Position numbers and translations under genes: made by a program. Below are positions 1-6,796 of a stretch of DNA of 10,423 bases, piece after piece. The DNA lies in the NCBI GenBank assembly GCA_900766915.1, contig CAAFXE010000376.1:1-10423 (forward strand), read 5' to 3'. The number at the start of each line of letters is the position of its first letter. Position 1 is the stretch's first letter. Source of the stretch: Lachnospiraceae bacterium. Lineage in GTDB: Bacteria; Bacillota; Clostridia; Lachnospirales; Lachnospiraceae. The notes under the pieces are model-generated. The model saw nothing but the letters and a program-made list of their open reading frames with translations. It searched no databases and was not told the DNA's origin.

Positions 1-1047
1 AGTTTGTAACTCCTATACTAACCTCTTAATAATGATCAATCGCTTAATTTCATGTCACAAACTATTATGTCCCCTAAGGGTAACAAGAGCAGCCGACGGC
101 AATCTAAACAGTGTACAGAAATTTATAGCTGAGCACAGGAACGATGAACTGGAAGAAATTGATGATGTAAATCAGGGCGGAATCTATGAGGTCGAAGATT
201 GCGGCATCAAACAAAAATGGCTTTTGGTACACAGTGATACAGCCGAGTCCAGAAATGTTCATTCAGTTGAATCCTTTGCTCAAAAGGAACTTCTCAGACT
301 GCAGAAGAAAATCAAAGAATACGGCAAATCCTGTTTTTCCTGCGAACCAGATGCTCAAAAGGAGATTGAAAGATTCAGCAAAAACTTCAGCTACTGCAAA
401 CTTGTAAGTTCAGGCATTGTGAAGGAGGAAATTCCAAGACGCGGAAGAAAAACAAAGGCACTAGTCCCTGAAGAGGAAAAGCAGTATCGTTACAAGATTG
501 AACTCGAAATTGGAATTAACCAGGAATACTGCGACATGGTCAGAAGAAACAGAAGCTTTTTCGTAGTTGCAACCAACGATGTTGAACGCGAATGGAAACC
601 TGCAGAACTCCTGAAACAGTACAAGTCTCAGAACAGAGTTGAGCGCGGGTTCAGATTTTTGAAAGATCCAGAGTTCTTTGCAGATTCAATATTCGTTTCA
701 AAGAATGAACATATTCAGGCTCTGCTAATGATAATGACTCTTGGACTTGCCGTGTTCAGCGGATTGGAATGGAAACTGCGTAATGCTATGAAGGAATCAA
801 ATGTTCAGCTTCCGAATCAGACAGGGAAACTGACTGATAAAATAACCATGAGGTATGTGTTCCAGATATTCAGTACCGTCATAACGATTGTTTTGGACAA
901 TGGTGAACGGCTGTTCTATCACATTAGCGAGCAGACCAACAGAATCCTGGAGTTGCTCGGTGATAAATACCAAAAGACCTACGGTAGCTAATTTTTGACT
1001 CAAGTACAGATGGACGAAATTAACCATGTTCTAGTGCGAAATGTAAG
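1..1047 (+). mobile_element. IS1634-type insertion sequence, right part only
   Basis: The left edge lies inside the element: the transposase frame is open to base 2 and holds only the C-terminal part of the protein. The transposase stops at 991. A plausible right end lies about 40-55 bases downstream, around 1031-1047 (CTAGTGCGAAATGTAAG), after which a different reading frame with protein-like content begins. The end position is inference, because the left terminus that would show the matching inverted repeat and target duplication is outside the window. Confidence 0.45.
2..991 (+). CDS. IS1634 family transposase, C-terminal part (5' end outside window)
   Basis: This is a DDE transposase that would cut and paste its own insertion sequence. 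Numbering from the ATG at 32, the visible part covers an RWL-like core strand (KWLLVHS, 62-68), a long charged helical stretch (80-120), and the IS4-superfamily YREK-type signature at 197-211: Y197, Q200 in place of the usual R, catalytic E204 and K211. Next come the family-typical GFRFLKDP, a hydrophobic helix (LLMIMTLGLAVF) and an IPNQ-like LPNQTGK. The protein closes with LGDKYQKTYGS, a typical family C-terminus, so the 3' end looks complete. Family members are usually about 550 aa and both catalytic aspartates lie upstream, so roughly half the gene is missing. The frame has no stop between base 2 and the ATG at 32, and that ATG has no convincing ribosome binding site, so I treat it as internal. 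Confidence 0.88.
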   Translation, partial: VCNSYTNLLIMINRLISCHKLLCPLRVTRAADGNLNSVQKFIAEHRNDELEEIDDVNQGGIYEVEDCGIKQKWLLVHSDTAESRNVHSVESFAQKELLRLQKKIKEYGKSCFSCEPDAQKEIERFSKNFSYCKLVSSGIVKEEIPRRGRKTKALVPEEEKQYRYKIELEIGINQEYCDMVRRNRSFFVVATNDVEREWKPAELLKQYKSQNRVERGFRFLKDPEFFADSIFVSKNEHIQALLMIMTLGLAVFSGLEWKLRNAMKESNVQLPNQTGKLTDKITMRYVFQIFSTVITIVLDNGERLFYHISEQTNRILELLGDKYQKTYGS

Positions 1048-1440
1048 GAAGATCGCCAGCCTAGAGTAATCATCCTTGACGATCCAACAGAACTTGATAA
1101 TGATGGCTATACTGATGATGTAGATGTGCAGTTAGATCTTGAGATCATTACTAAAGAGATAAAACACAAAAATCAACTTATTGCAGAAGTGTTTAGTCTC
1201 TGTATTACCTATGGCTATTCAATTTCTGAAATCGCTGAAGAATTAAGGATGCCCGAACGAAAGGTGCGCTACTTAATAGACCTGGCAAAGGAAATTGCCA
1301 AGAAGGTTAATAAGCAAGGGAATAAGGCAGACCGCGAAAGAAGCAGTCTGCCTTTTCGTTTTTGTAGCGCCGTTGAACTAAATTTGTTAATTTATTCAAT
1401 TTTTTACTACTTAAAACTGGTTAAAAAAAACACACAATAG
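1048..1440 (+). pseudogene. C-terminal fragment of a helix-turn-helix protein, beheaded by the IS1634 element
   Basis: The frame is open from 1024 to a stop at 1440. It reads like protein from about 1063 (VIILDDPTELDNDGYTDD), an acidic linker, into a DNA-binding helical region. The segment YGYSISEIAEELRMPERKVR is a clear helix-turn-helix of the sigma-region-4/LuxR-like type. The only usable start downstream of the IS border is a GTG at 1126, with no good ribosome binding site, so the original N-terminus was probably removed by the insertion. After the HTH the frame runs through a strong intrinsic terminator (1324-1363) and gains a low-complexity tail. The true C-terminus was probably near 1320: a one-base shift gives a stop (TAA) just before the terminator. 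The family beyond 'HTH protein' is not recognised. Confidence 0.5.
1324..1363 (+). terminator. Rho-independent terminator
   Basis: A 9-bp perfect stem, AAGGCAGAC (1324-1332) with GTCTGCCTT (1346-1354), has a 13-nt loop and is followed by a T-rich run (TTCGTTTTT). It lies inside the open frame of the HTH fragment, so it most likely marks the original end of that gene. Confidence 0.75.
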
Positions 1441-1473
1441 TAAACTCATTATAGTTCAGTTGATTCTATTGTG
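1433..1473. repeat. 8-bp inverted repeat
   Basis: CACAATAG (1433-1440) is matched by CTATTGTG (1466-1473) with 25 nt between. There is no T-run, so this is not an intrinsic terminator. It may be an operator or chance in AT-rich DNA. The remaining gap to 1640 is very AT-rich and holds nothing else I can support, although it presumably contains the promoter of the gene at 1641. Confidence 0.3.
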
Positions 1474-1640
1474 ATTTTATATTAATCAAACATTCACATT
1501 ATGGACACATATGGATTTCTATTCATAATAAATAGGTTTAATTAATATGTTTTATTATTCAAGTTACAAAGGTAAAGATATGAATTAATTATCATTAATG
1601 TTTATGCCATACTATTATGTTTAATTTTAAGGAGATAATC

Positions 1641-2033
1641 ATGAAGAAAATTTTGGGTGTTATTTTTTTTGTATTGGGAGTATATTGCTTATTTATGGCG
1701 TATAAATGGGGATATGACTTATATTGGTGTTATGAACATCATGAGAATCTTATACTAAGACCAGTACAATTGATTTCTCAATGTTGGAGAAAAATTTTAG
1801 AAGAAAAAGTGGATCTTAGTCTTGATTTGAGTAATCTAAACGAAATTAGACGCCAAGGTGAAGGATTAATAGCTATTGATCGTAAAGTGGAAAATCTAAC
1901 CATATCCGTACTTGTAATTTTAGGAATATTTTTCTTGGGTTGTTTTGGTCGTTTCTTTTTCTTTGGCAAATCGTCAAGTGATGACAAAAAAATAAAGGGT
2001 AATAAAACCCAAATATCAACCCCAAAAAAATAA
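1641..2033 (+). CDS. Small two-pass membrane protein of unknown function (130 aa)
   Basis: The start is set by AAGGAG (1629-1634), six bases before the ATG at 1641. An ATG 24 bases upstream (1617) has no such site. Residues 4-21 form a hydrophobic helix (ILGVIFFVLGVYCLFMAY) that could be a signal anchor. A polar middle of about 65 residues follows (rich in L, N, E and K; LSLDLSNLNEIRRQGEGL), then a second strongly hydrophobic helix (SVLVILGIFFLGCFGRFFFF) and a basic, lysine-rich tail of about 25 residues. The topology is probably hairpin-like with the middle segment outside. There is no known motif. It stands alone between an AT-rich upstream gap and a gene-poor region, and its AT-rich, A-ending codon use differs from the recombinase genes. 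I do not recognise a family. Confidence 0.65.
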   Translation: MKKILGVIFFVLGVYCLFMAYKWGYDLYWCYEHHENLILRPVQLISQCWRKILEEKVDLSLDLSNLNEIRRQGEGLIAIDRKVENLTISVLVILGIFFLGCFGRFFFFGKSSSDDKKIKGNKTQISTPKK

Positions 2034-2071
2034 CAAAACGTAACCACAACTCTGCTGTATCTTTTTGGGGT
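2019..2071. repeat. 10-bp inverted repeat at the end of the membrane-protein gene
   Basis: ACCCCAAAAA (2019-2028) is complementary to TTTTTGGGGT (2062-2071) across a 33-nt loop. It overlaps the last codons and stop of the upstream gene. The loop is long and no T-tract follows, so a role as a transcript 3' end is possible but weak. Confidence 0.35.
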
Positions 2072-2398
2072 AATATGTTCACGCATACACCAAAAGTGTT
2101 ATAAATCGTTATCTTCTTAAAAAGTTAAAATTTGAAAACCCTTTAAAATCAAAGAGTTTAGACAAAAATTTTTAGTTTCTTGACAGCAATACTACGGTCT
2201 CGACGTGCAACGACCAGTGCATAGCGGTGTCTGATCGTCTACTACGGTTTATACAACAGGTGTAAAAGAACATATCCACACCATGGATAATAACAGTTAT
2301 AGGAAACATATTATCTTTTGTCTTCAAAACTCTCCTTTTCATATTGCAATTAATTTGAAAGCAAAGCAATAATGCAAGGCAGTATTAGAGACACACAC
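2034..2398. other. Gene-poor region between the membrane-protein gene and the recombinase operon
   Basis: I see no supportable gene. The flanks (2072-2180 and 2275-2398) are AT-rich. Between about 2180 and 2260 lies an island with more G+C, rich in CG dinucleotides, containing ACTACGGT twice (2191-2198 and 2241-2248). Minus-strand frames across the island are short; one gives a 26-residue protein-like stretch (RHRYALVVARRDRSIAVKK) flanked by stops, which may be a gene remnant. Because it lies just beyond the recombinase operon terminator, this is also the natural place to look for an attachment site. Confidence 0.4.
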
Positions 2399-2423
2399 AA
2401 AAAAAGCCGGAACTAAGTCCGGC
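2399..2423 (-). terminator. Rho-independent terminator of the recombinase operon
   Basis: On the minus strand GCCGGA pairs with TCCGGC across a 6-nt loop and is followed by seven T residues. It starts 10 bases after the stop codon of the last recombinase gene, so it ends the operon. Confidence 0.88.
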
Positions 2424-2432
2424 AACCATAAT

Positions 2433-3998
2433 CTATCCCTGAACTTCTACCACCACCCCGGATTTGAACTCCACAGTAAAGTGATCATCATGGACAGTGA
2501 TGCGCTCAATCAGACGTCTGACCAATGCCTCATCGTACTCGACAATCTGAGTTTCCTGCTCATCAAGAAAGGCTTTAAGGTCTGAAATCTTCTGACGGGT
2601 TCCATCTTTTTCGGCATCATCGAGCTGCAACTGATATTTCTTTTCATGAAGTTCAGTAATCTCCTGACCGAGCTTATCGCAGTCCTGCCGCTGTTTTATT
2701 CGCTTGAGAAGATCCTTCTGCAGGGATGCGATCTTGGAATCGATCTCGGCTACCGCATCCGCATTGGTGGAACTGAGTGCTTTCTCAATGTTGGCTTTAA
2801 GCTGAGACAGATAACTGTCCTGCTTGGCAAAGACCTCATTGATTGCCTTAACTGCGACTGACTGAAGTTCAGATTCCTTTACGGTTCGGGAGTGGCATTC
2901 AACCTCCGAGTATTTCTGCTTGAGCCGTGAAAGGCACCGCCACACGATGCTCTTTCTGCCATGAATGTTCCAGTGAGTTCTCTGGTAAAATCCTCCGCAA
3001 TGGCAGCAGGCAACAAGATTTGAAAGTGCAAACTTACCGCTGTACTGTCTGCGTTTTCCCGTTGTGGTTTTAAGCCTTGACCGTTTCTGCATTTCCTCCT
3101 GAACCCGCATAAAGAGTTCCTTCGGAATGATGGCTTCATGGTTATTTTCCACATAGTATTGCGGAACGATACCGCGATTGGCTACACGCTTTTTAGTCAG
3201 AAAGTCTGTGGTGATCGTCTTCTGAAGAAGTGCATCACCCATGTACTTTTCATTCGTCAGGATAAGTTTAATGGAGGAGTTAAGCCAGCGTTCACTTCCC
3301 GCTGCAGTCTTGATGCCGTCAGCCTCGAGTCCCTTGCCGATACTGTAGAAACTCTGCCCTTCCAGATATTCACGGTAGATGCGTTTTATCACTTCGGCTT
3401 CTTCCTTGTTGATGATGAGGTTCCCCTCCTCATCCTTGTCATAGCCGAGAAAACGGGTATGGTTAACCAGCACCTTGCCCTGCTGGTAACGGTACTGCAG
3501 ACCAAGGCGGACGTTCTGCGAAAGACTTTCACTTTCCTGCTGAGCAAGAGATGCCATGATGGTGAGCATAACCTCGCCTTTGGCATCGAGCGTGTTAATT
3601 CCTTCTTTCTCGAAATAAACGGCGATGTTCTTATCCTTGAGCTTTCTAATGTAGTTAAGGCAGTCTAGTGTATTACGGGCAAAACGGCTGATAGACTTGG
3701 TTACCACCATGTCAACCTTGCCATTCATGCAGTCATCTATGAGCCGGTTAAACTCCTCTCGCTTTTTGGTGTTGGTTCCGGAGATGCCGTCATCCGCATA
3801 AATTCCGGCACATTCCCATGACGGGTTCTTCTTGATGTATTCGGTGTAGTGCTCCACCTGTGCCTCATAGCTTGTTGCCTGCTCATCAGTATCGGTAGAT
3901 ACACGGCAGTAGGCTGCCACTCTGGTCTTTGGAACCTCGTCCTGAACAACCCTGCTGCCGATTCGTCTCTTGGCAGGGATCATTGTAATTGTTCCCAT
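2433..3998 (-). CDS. Large serine recombinase (521 aa), last gene of the operon
   Basis: This is a site-specific DNA integrase/invertase that would act through a serine-DNA intermediate. The N-terminal resolvase domain (about 25-170) has YCRVS with nucleophile S34, the DDGISGT loop (69-75) and catalytic arginines in SRFARN (104-109). The recombinase DNA-binding domain (about 180-300) includes FLGYD, LTNEKYMGDALLQK and NNHEAII. A zinc ribbon follows, with likely ligands in CCHC (331-334), C355 and C368. A long charged coiled coil spans about 391-480, as in large serine integrases, and the protein ends in a short beta-rich tail (VEFKSGVVVEV). All key residues are present and the length is normal for the family. 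The start is supported by AGGAAGG seven bases upstream. It lies 2 nt after the stop of the 140-aa gene, so it is translationally linked. Which attachment sites it uses cannot be read here. Confidence 0.95.
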   Translation of the reverse strand: MGTITMIPAKRRIGSRVVQDEVPKTRVAAYCRVSTDTDEQATSYEAQVEHYTEYIKKNPSWECAGIYADDGISGTNTKKREEFNRLIDDCMNGKVDMVVTKSISRFARNTLDCLNYIRKLKDKNIAVYFEKEGINTLDAKGEVMLTIMASLAQQESESLSQNVRLGLQYRYQQGKVLVNHTRFLGYDKDEEGNLIINKEEAEVIKRIYREYLEGQSFYSIGKGLEADGIKTAAGSERWLNSSIKLILTNEKYMGDALLQKTITTDFLTKKRVANRGIVPQYYVENNHEAIIPKELFMRVQEEMQKRSRLKTTTGKRRQYSGKFALSNLVACCHCGGFYQRTHWNIHGRKSIVWRCLSRLKQKYSEVECHSRTVKESELQSVAVKAINEVFAKQDSYLSQLKANIEKALSSTNADAVAEIDSKIASLQKDLLKRIKQRQDCDKLGQEITELHEKKYQLQLDDAEKDGTRQKISDLKAFLDEQETQIVEYDEALVRRLIERITVHDDHFTVEFKSGVVVEVQG

Positions 3999-4000
3999 GT

Positions 4001-4423
4001 TTAAGCCTTCCTCTCAATTAAACTGTAAATGTATTCAGCCTGTCTGAACGGATCTCTGAACTGCTTTAAACACTGTCTGAAGGAAAAGTGCTGTGGTGCA
4101 GTTCCCGGTGCCTGTTCTTTGCTCTGCCCTTCCTTCTTCCCGAGAACCGAGCATCTGCGTAATCGTTCACGTTCAGCCGCATCAAAAGTGGTGCGATCAA
4201 TGATCTCGGGGTAAAAATCATCTCCGGTGTAGCGGGCATTTCTCATAAGCATTTTGACTGATGAGGCATGCAGATTTAACCCCACAGCCTTTGCCGCATC
4301 GATGTAACTCAGCCCGGAAAGATATCCTTTGTAAAGCAATCTGACTTTACCGGCATCCTTCTCATGAATTACCGCCCTGCCGTCCACAATCTTGTATCCG
4401 AAAAAAGTATTATTCAGTCTCAT
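4001..4423 (-). CDS. Recombinase-domain protein without catalytic domain (140 aa)
   Basis: Residues 8-90 align by eye with the DNA-binding 'recombinase' domain of its two neighbours: FGYKIVDGRAVIHEKDAGKV matches YGYTLTDGELVIKEDEAEWV of the 519-aa protein, and LMRNARYTGDDFY matches ILRNERYKGDCLY. The resolvase domain with the catalytic serine, the zinc ribbon and the coiled coil are all absent. Instead there is a unique tail of about 50 residues, Gln/Lys-rich and then aromatic (SFRQCLKQFRDPFRQAEYIY). It is not obvious decay: the start ATG overlaps the upstream stop by 4 nt (ATGA), an AAGGAG lies 8 bases before the ATG, and the 521-aa gene begins 2 nt after its stop. I infer a DNA-binding partner of the two recombinases, perhaps an architectural or directionality factor. 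A stably kept fragment of a third recombinase is the alternative. Confidence 0.85.
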   Translation of the reverse strand: MRLNNTFFGYKIVDGRAVIHEKDAGKVRLLYKGYLSGLSYIDAAKAVGLNLHASSVKMLMRNARYTGDDFYPEIIDRTTFDAAERERLRRCSVLGKKEGQSKEQAPGTAPQHFSFRQCLKQFRDPFRQAEYIYSLIERKA

Positions 4424-5979
4424 TCAATTGTCTCCTTAACCTTCATTCCGCATTTCAGATGAAACTCCAGCACCGTTCTGGAACTCACAACCGCATGATC
4501 TACAAACCTTTCAAAAAGCCCGGCATCAAAGTCGGAGAGCATTTCGCTCTTGCCCGTGAATCTGATGAGGTCTCTCAAGGACTCGGTCTTAGTCAGCTCA
4601 CCGTTGATTTCAGATTTCAGTTGATCCCGTTCTGCTGTGAGTTTCTCAGTCTCAACCATGATTTCATTACTCTCCCGGGTAAAGGTGGCGGGATCAAGAT
4701 AGCCCTTTGTCATAATGGAAGTGAGGTTACGTCTGCGTTCCTGCATTTCATTCAGTGTTCTTTCCACCACGTCAATTCTGCTGAGTCGTGACTTGTGAGA
4801 TTGGGTAGTGAGGTTATCAAGAAGTGTCTGCAACACCTCCTTTCTGCCGAAAATCAGCTTATTCATCATGGTGGTAAAGGCAGTCTCAAGCGCAGACTCT
4901 CGAACATACTTCATTGAGCACCGGCTCCCGTCCTTATGGTGGACTGAGCATACCCATGCCGGATATTTGAGCCTTCCGGTAATGTTGATCCTGCGTTTGA
5001 AGAATGCTCCGCATTCGCCGCAGATCAGCTTTCCACTGAAGGCATAGTGGTTCTGGTATTTTGAATTGCCTTCAGAACGATTTTTCTCACGCTGTTCATG
5101 ACTGATAACATTGCCGACAGCCTCGAAAACCTCCCTGCTGACAATGGCGTCATGGTGGTTTTCCTCATAGAACTGGTCTACTTCCCCATGGTTCAGATGC
5201 CTTCTGAGACGGAAGTCCGTATAGGTTTTCTGATAAAGGCAGTCTCCCTTGTACCTCTCATTTCGCAGAATCCAGAGCACAGAGGCGGCAGTCCATGAGC
5301 CTTTTCTCTTGGCAGGAACCTTCTTATCATTAAGAGCAGTGGCAATCTGACATGCGCTTTTCCCAGTAAGCGCCTCGTTGAAAATGTAGCGTACCCATTC
5401 AGCCTCATCCTCCTTGATGACAAGTTCGCCGTCAGTGAGTGTGTAGCCGTAAGGTGCGTAGCTGAACTTGAAGGAGCCATTCTCAAAGCGATGCCGGACA
5501 CCCCACTTGCTGTTTTCAGAAATTGAAACTGATTCGCTCTCTGCCAGACTGCTCATTACTGAAAGAAACAGTTCTGTTTCCATCGAACCGGTATTGAGAT
5601 TCTCCTTCTCGAAATAAACCGGGATGTGAAGTTCCAGAAGTCTGCGTACCAGCTCAAGACAGTCTGTGGTGTTACGGGCAAACCTGCTCAGAGACTTGGT
5701 GACAATGAAGTCTATCTTCCCGTTCTCGCAGTCCGTCATCATCTGCAGAAGTGCCGGACGCTTTTCCTTCCTGGTTCCCGAAATTCCCTCATCGTAATAC
5801 AGCCCGGCAAACTCCCATTCAGGATTGGACGTGATGTACTCTTCGTAATGAGCCTTTTGAGCATCAAGGCTGACAAGCTGATCAGCCATGCTTGATGATA
5901 CACGGCAGTAGGCTGCAACCCTGAGTCTATTCTTTGGCTGATGAGCTTTGGCAGGCTCGATTGTAATAACCTTCTTCAT
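4420..5979 (-). CDS. Large serine recombinase (519 aa), first recombinase of the operon
   Basis: This is a second complete large serine recombinase. The resolvase domain (about 19-165) carries YCRVS with nucleophile S28, YDEGISGT (62-69) and SRFARN (98-103). The recombinase domain spans about 170-295 (APYGYT, ILRNERYKGDCLYQKTYT, ENHHDAIVSREVF). The zinc ribbon uses C320, C323, C344 and C354. A coiled-coil region at about 395-460 precedes a final segment with ESLRDLIRF and LFERFVDHAVV. It resembles the 521-aa protein domain by domain but is clearly diverged, so the pair is not a recent duplication. GGTGGAGG lies just before the ATG. It starts 11 nt after the 69-aa SHOCT-like gene and its stop overlaps the start of the 140-aa gene. 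The two active enzymes may act together or on different sites; this is inference. Confidence 0.95.
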   Translation of the reverse strand: MKKVITIEPAKAHQPKNRLRVAAYCRVSSSMADQLVSLDAQKAHYEEYITSNPEWEFAGLYYDEGISGTRKEKRPALLQMMTDCENGKIDFIVTKSLSRFARNTTDCLELVRRLLELHIPVYFEKENLNTGSMETELFLSVMSSLAESESVSISENSKWGVRHRFENGSFKFSYAPYGYTLTDGELVIKEDEAEWVRYIFNEALTGKSACQIATALNDKKVPAKRKGSWTAASVLWILRNERYKGDCLYQKTYTDFRLRRHLNHGEVDQFYEENHHDAIVSREVFEAVGNVISHEQREKNRSEGNSKYQNHYAFSGKLICGECGAFFKRRINITGRLKYPAWVCSVHHKDGSRCSMKYVRESALETAFTTMMNKLIFGRKEVLQTLLDNLTTQSHKSRLSRIDVVERTLNEMQERRRNLTSIMTKGYLDPATFTRESNEIMVETEKLTAERDQLKSEINGELTKTESLRDLIRFTGKSEMLSDFDAGLFERFVDHAVVSSRTVLEFHLKCGMKVKETIE

Positions 5980-5990
5980 GAGCCTCCACC

Positions 5991-6200
5991 TTAAAGAATT
6001 GATGACAGGAAGGTCGGGAAAGTCCTTCTGTTTTCCTGCATAATCAGATGAAACTCATCACGACTGATAAGTCCCTGGGTGAGAAGTTTCCGGGTGAAAA
6101 GCTCCGCCCTCAGAAAGTTGAATTCCTGCAGAAGATCATCACTAGCGCGGTTACGCTCAAAGTGCAGTTCCGGATAACTGCTGATTTGTTTTATGTGCAT
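5991..6200 (-). CDS. SHOCT-like small protein (69 aa), second copy
   Basis: A short N-terminal region leads into a helical module of about 45 residues: LLQEFNFLRAELFTRKLL, then the turn GLISRDEFHLIM, then NRRTFPTFLSSIL. The pattern 'leucine-rich helix, GLI-(S/T)-x-(D/E)-E-(Y/F), helix' is that of SHOCT-like (short C-terminal) domains, which in firmicute phages and integrative elements are often found beside serine recombinases. There is no membrane segment. GGGAG lies eight bases before the ATG. Its stop is 11 nt before the first recombinase gene, so it should share its mRNA. By family and place, a protein-protein adaptor for the recombinases is the best guess; no enzymatic role is suggested. 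Confidence 0.8.
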   Translation of the reverse strand: MHIKQISSYPELHFERNRASDDLLQEFNFLRAELFTRKLLTQGLISRDEFHLIMQENRRTFPTFLSSIL

Positions 6201-6259
6201 AATTACTCCCTAAAGTGATCAGTGTTTGCGTCTCGCAATCCGTTTTGTCGGTAACATAT

Positions 6260-6284
6260 TTGCTCTGTGTTGAAACACTAGCAA
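6260..6284 (-). other. Hairpin between the two SHOCT-like genes
   Basis: TTGCT (6260-6264) pairs with AGCAA (6280-6284), and inside it GTGT pairs with ACAC around a TGAA loop, with a small internal bulge. It lies 8 bases past the stop of the first SHOCT-like gene, in the only long gap (92 nt) of the operon. With no T-run it is not a full terminator; an mRNA-processing, pausing or operator role is possible. Confidence 0.3.
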
Positions 6285-6292
6285 CTCAATAA

Positions 6293-6505
6293 TCAAAGGA
6301 TTTGCGATATAAATGTCGGGAATGTAGTCATATTCTCAGCCATGATCAGACGGTACTCATCAGGCGTTATAAGACCTAGGGTAAGTAAGGTTTTCGTGAG
6401 ATGTTCAGCCTGCAGAAAATTGAATTCATGCTGCAGCTGCTCATGTGTGATTTGGCTGAGTGCGGTTAAAGGCTTAGAGGCGGATGTAACTTCGGTAACT
6501 TGCAT
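6293..6505 (-). CDS. SHOCT-like small protein (70 aa), first gene of the recombinase operon
   Basis: It is a clear paralogue of the 69-aa protein downstream. From about residue 24 the two match closely: LQHEFNFLQAEHLTKTLL, GLITPDEYRLIM, ENMTTFPTFISQIL. The N-terminal 20 residues (MQVTEVTSASKPLTALSQ) differ. The protein is soluble and helical, with no catalytic motif. CAGGAG precedes the ATG by nine bases. It is separated from the second copy by 92 nt containing a hairpin, so it may be expressed at a different level. The leader upstream carries an inverted repeat and a decayed copy of this gene's start. Duplication suggests two related adaptors, perhaps one for each recombinase; that pairing is inference. 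Confidence 0.78.
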   Translation of the reverse strand: MQVTEVTSASKPLTALSQITHEQLQHEFNFLQAEHLTKTLLTLGLITPDEYRLIMAENMTTFPTFISQIL

Positions 6506-6534
6506 AGCTGATTCTCCTGTAAAACTATTGCTCC

Positions 6535-6560
6535 TACCTACTAATGCCCAGAAGTAGGTA
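6535..6560. promoter_or_regulatory. Inverted repeat in the recombinase operon leader (candidate operator)
   Basis: TACCTACT (6535-6542) and AGTAGGTA (6553-6560) form a perfect 8-bp inverted repeat with a 10-nt spacer, about 30 bases upstream of the first SHOCT-like start. Half-site centres are 18 bp apart, less than two helical turns, which is possible for a dimeric regulator. The AGTAGG half-site recurs once more upstream (minus strand, about 6666-6671) in front of the decayed gene copy. A binding site for a repressor or for a recombinase is plausible. Confidence 0.45.
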
Positions 6561-6581
6561 CTTTTTACAAAAAAAATTTGT

Positions 6582-6635
6582 TCAACTTTTCTGTGAATAG
6601 AAACAGAAGTCTGAGGTCAGTTCGGTTACCTGCAT
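6582..6635 (-). pseudogene. Decayed 5' copy of the SHOCT-like gene, or leader peptide (17 codons)
   Basis: The minus strand reads MQVTELTSDFCFYSQKS then stop. The first seven codons match MQVTEVT of the 70-aa gene at DNA level, and the similarity continues upstream through a CAGAGAGA / CAGGAGA ribosome-binding region, a TTTT stretch and an AGTAGG block. This segment is therefore a duplication of leader plus gene start, after which the copy diverges and ends. It could still be translated as a short leader peptide for the operon, but its ribosome binding site is weaker than that of the intact gene. Confidence 0.5.
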
Positions 6636-6695
6636 TTCATATCTCTCTGGTACAAAACATCTGTTCCTACTCCCTATGTTCAGCAGAAGCCATTT

Positions 6696-6724
6696 CTGAC
6701 AAAAAATTTTTCATAAAGTAAAAA
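6696..6724 (+). promoter_or_regulatory. Possible sigma-70-type promoter for the sigma-4-like gene
   Basis: CTGACA (6696-6701) is followed after 17 bp by TAAAAA (6719-6724). The -35 matches the consensus well and the -10 only moderately. It would give a leader of about 65 nt before the ATG at 6797. It lies in the divergent intergenic region, so regulation could be shared with the recombinase operon on the other strand. Confidence 0.35.
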
Positions 6725-6796
6725 ATTCCCTCGAAGTCATCTCACACACCGGGTAGTCCATGAGAGTTCACCTAAAATGAAAGAAAGAGGTGAGCA

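Noticed and set aside
797..1027. A minus-strand 76-codon open frame over the IS1634 end.
   Set aside because: Antisense to the well-supported transposase C-terminus and without a start signal or domain.
2172..2369. A minus-strand 65-codon open frame before the recombinase operon terminator.
   Set aside because: No ribosome binding site, no domain, and mixed composition across the island at 2180-2260; not supportable as a gene.
3138..3668. A plus-strand open frame of 176 codons.
   Set aside because: It lies wholly antisense to the 521-aa recombinase, which has all family motifs; the antisense frame has no recognisable domain.
2433..5979. The two large recombinases as a recent tandem duplication.
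   Set aside because: They share domains and motifs but differ widely throughout, including the zinc-ribbon spacing and the C-terminal tails, so they are old paralogues or separately acquired.
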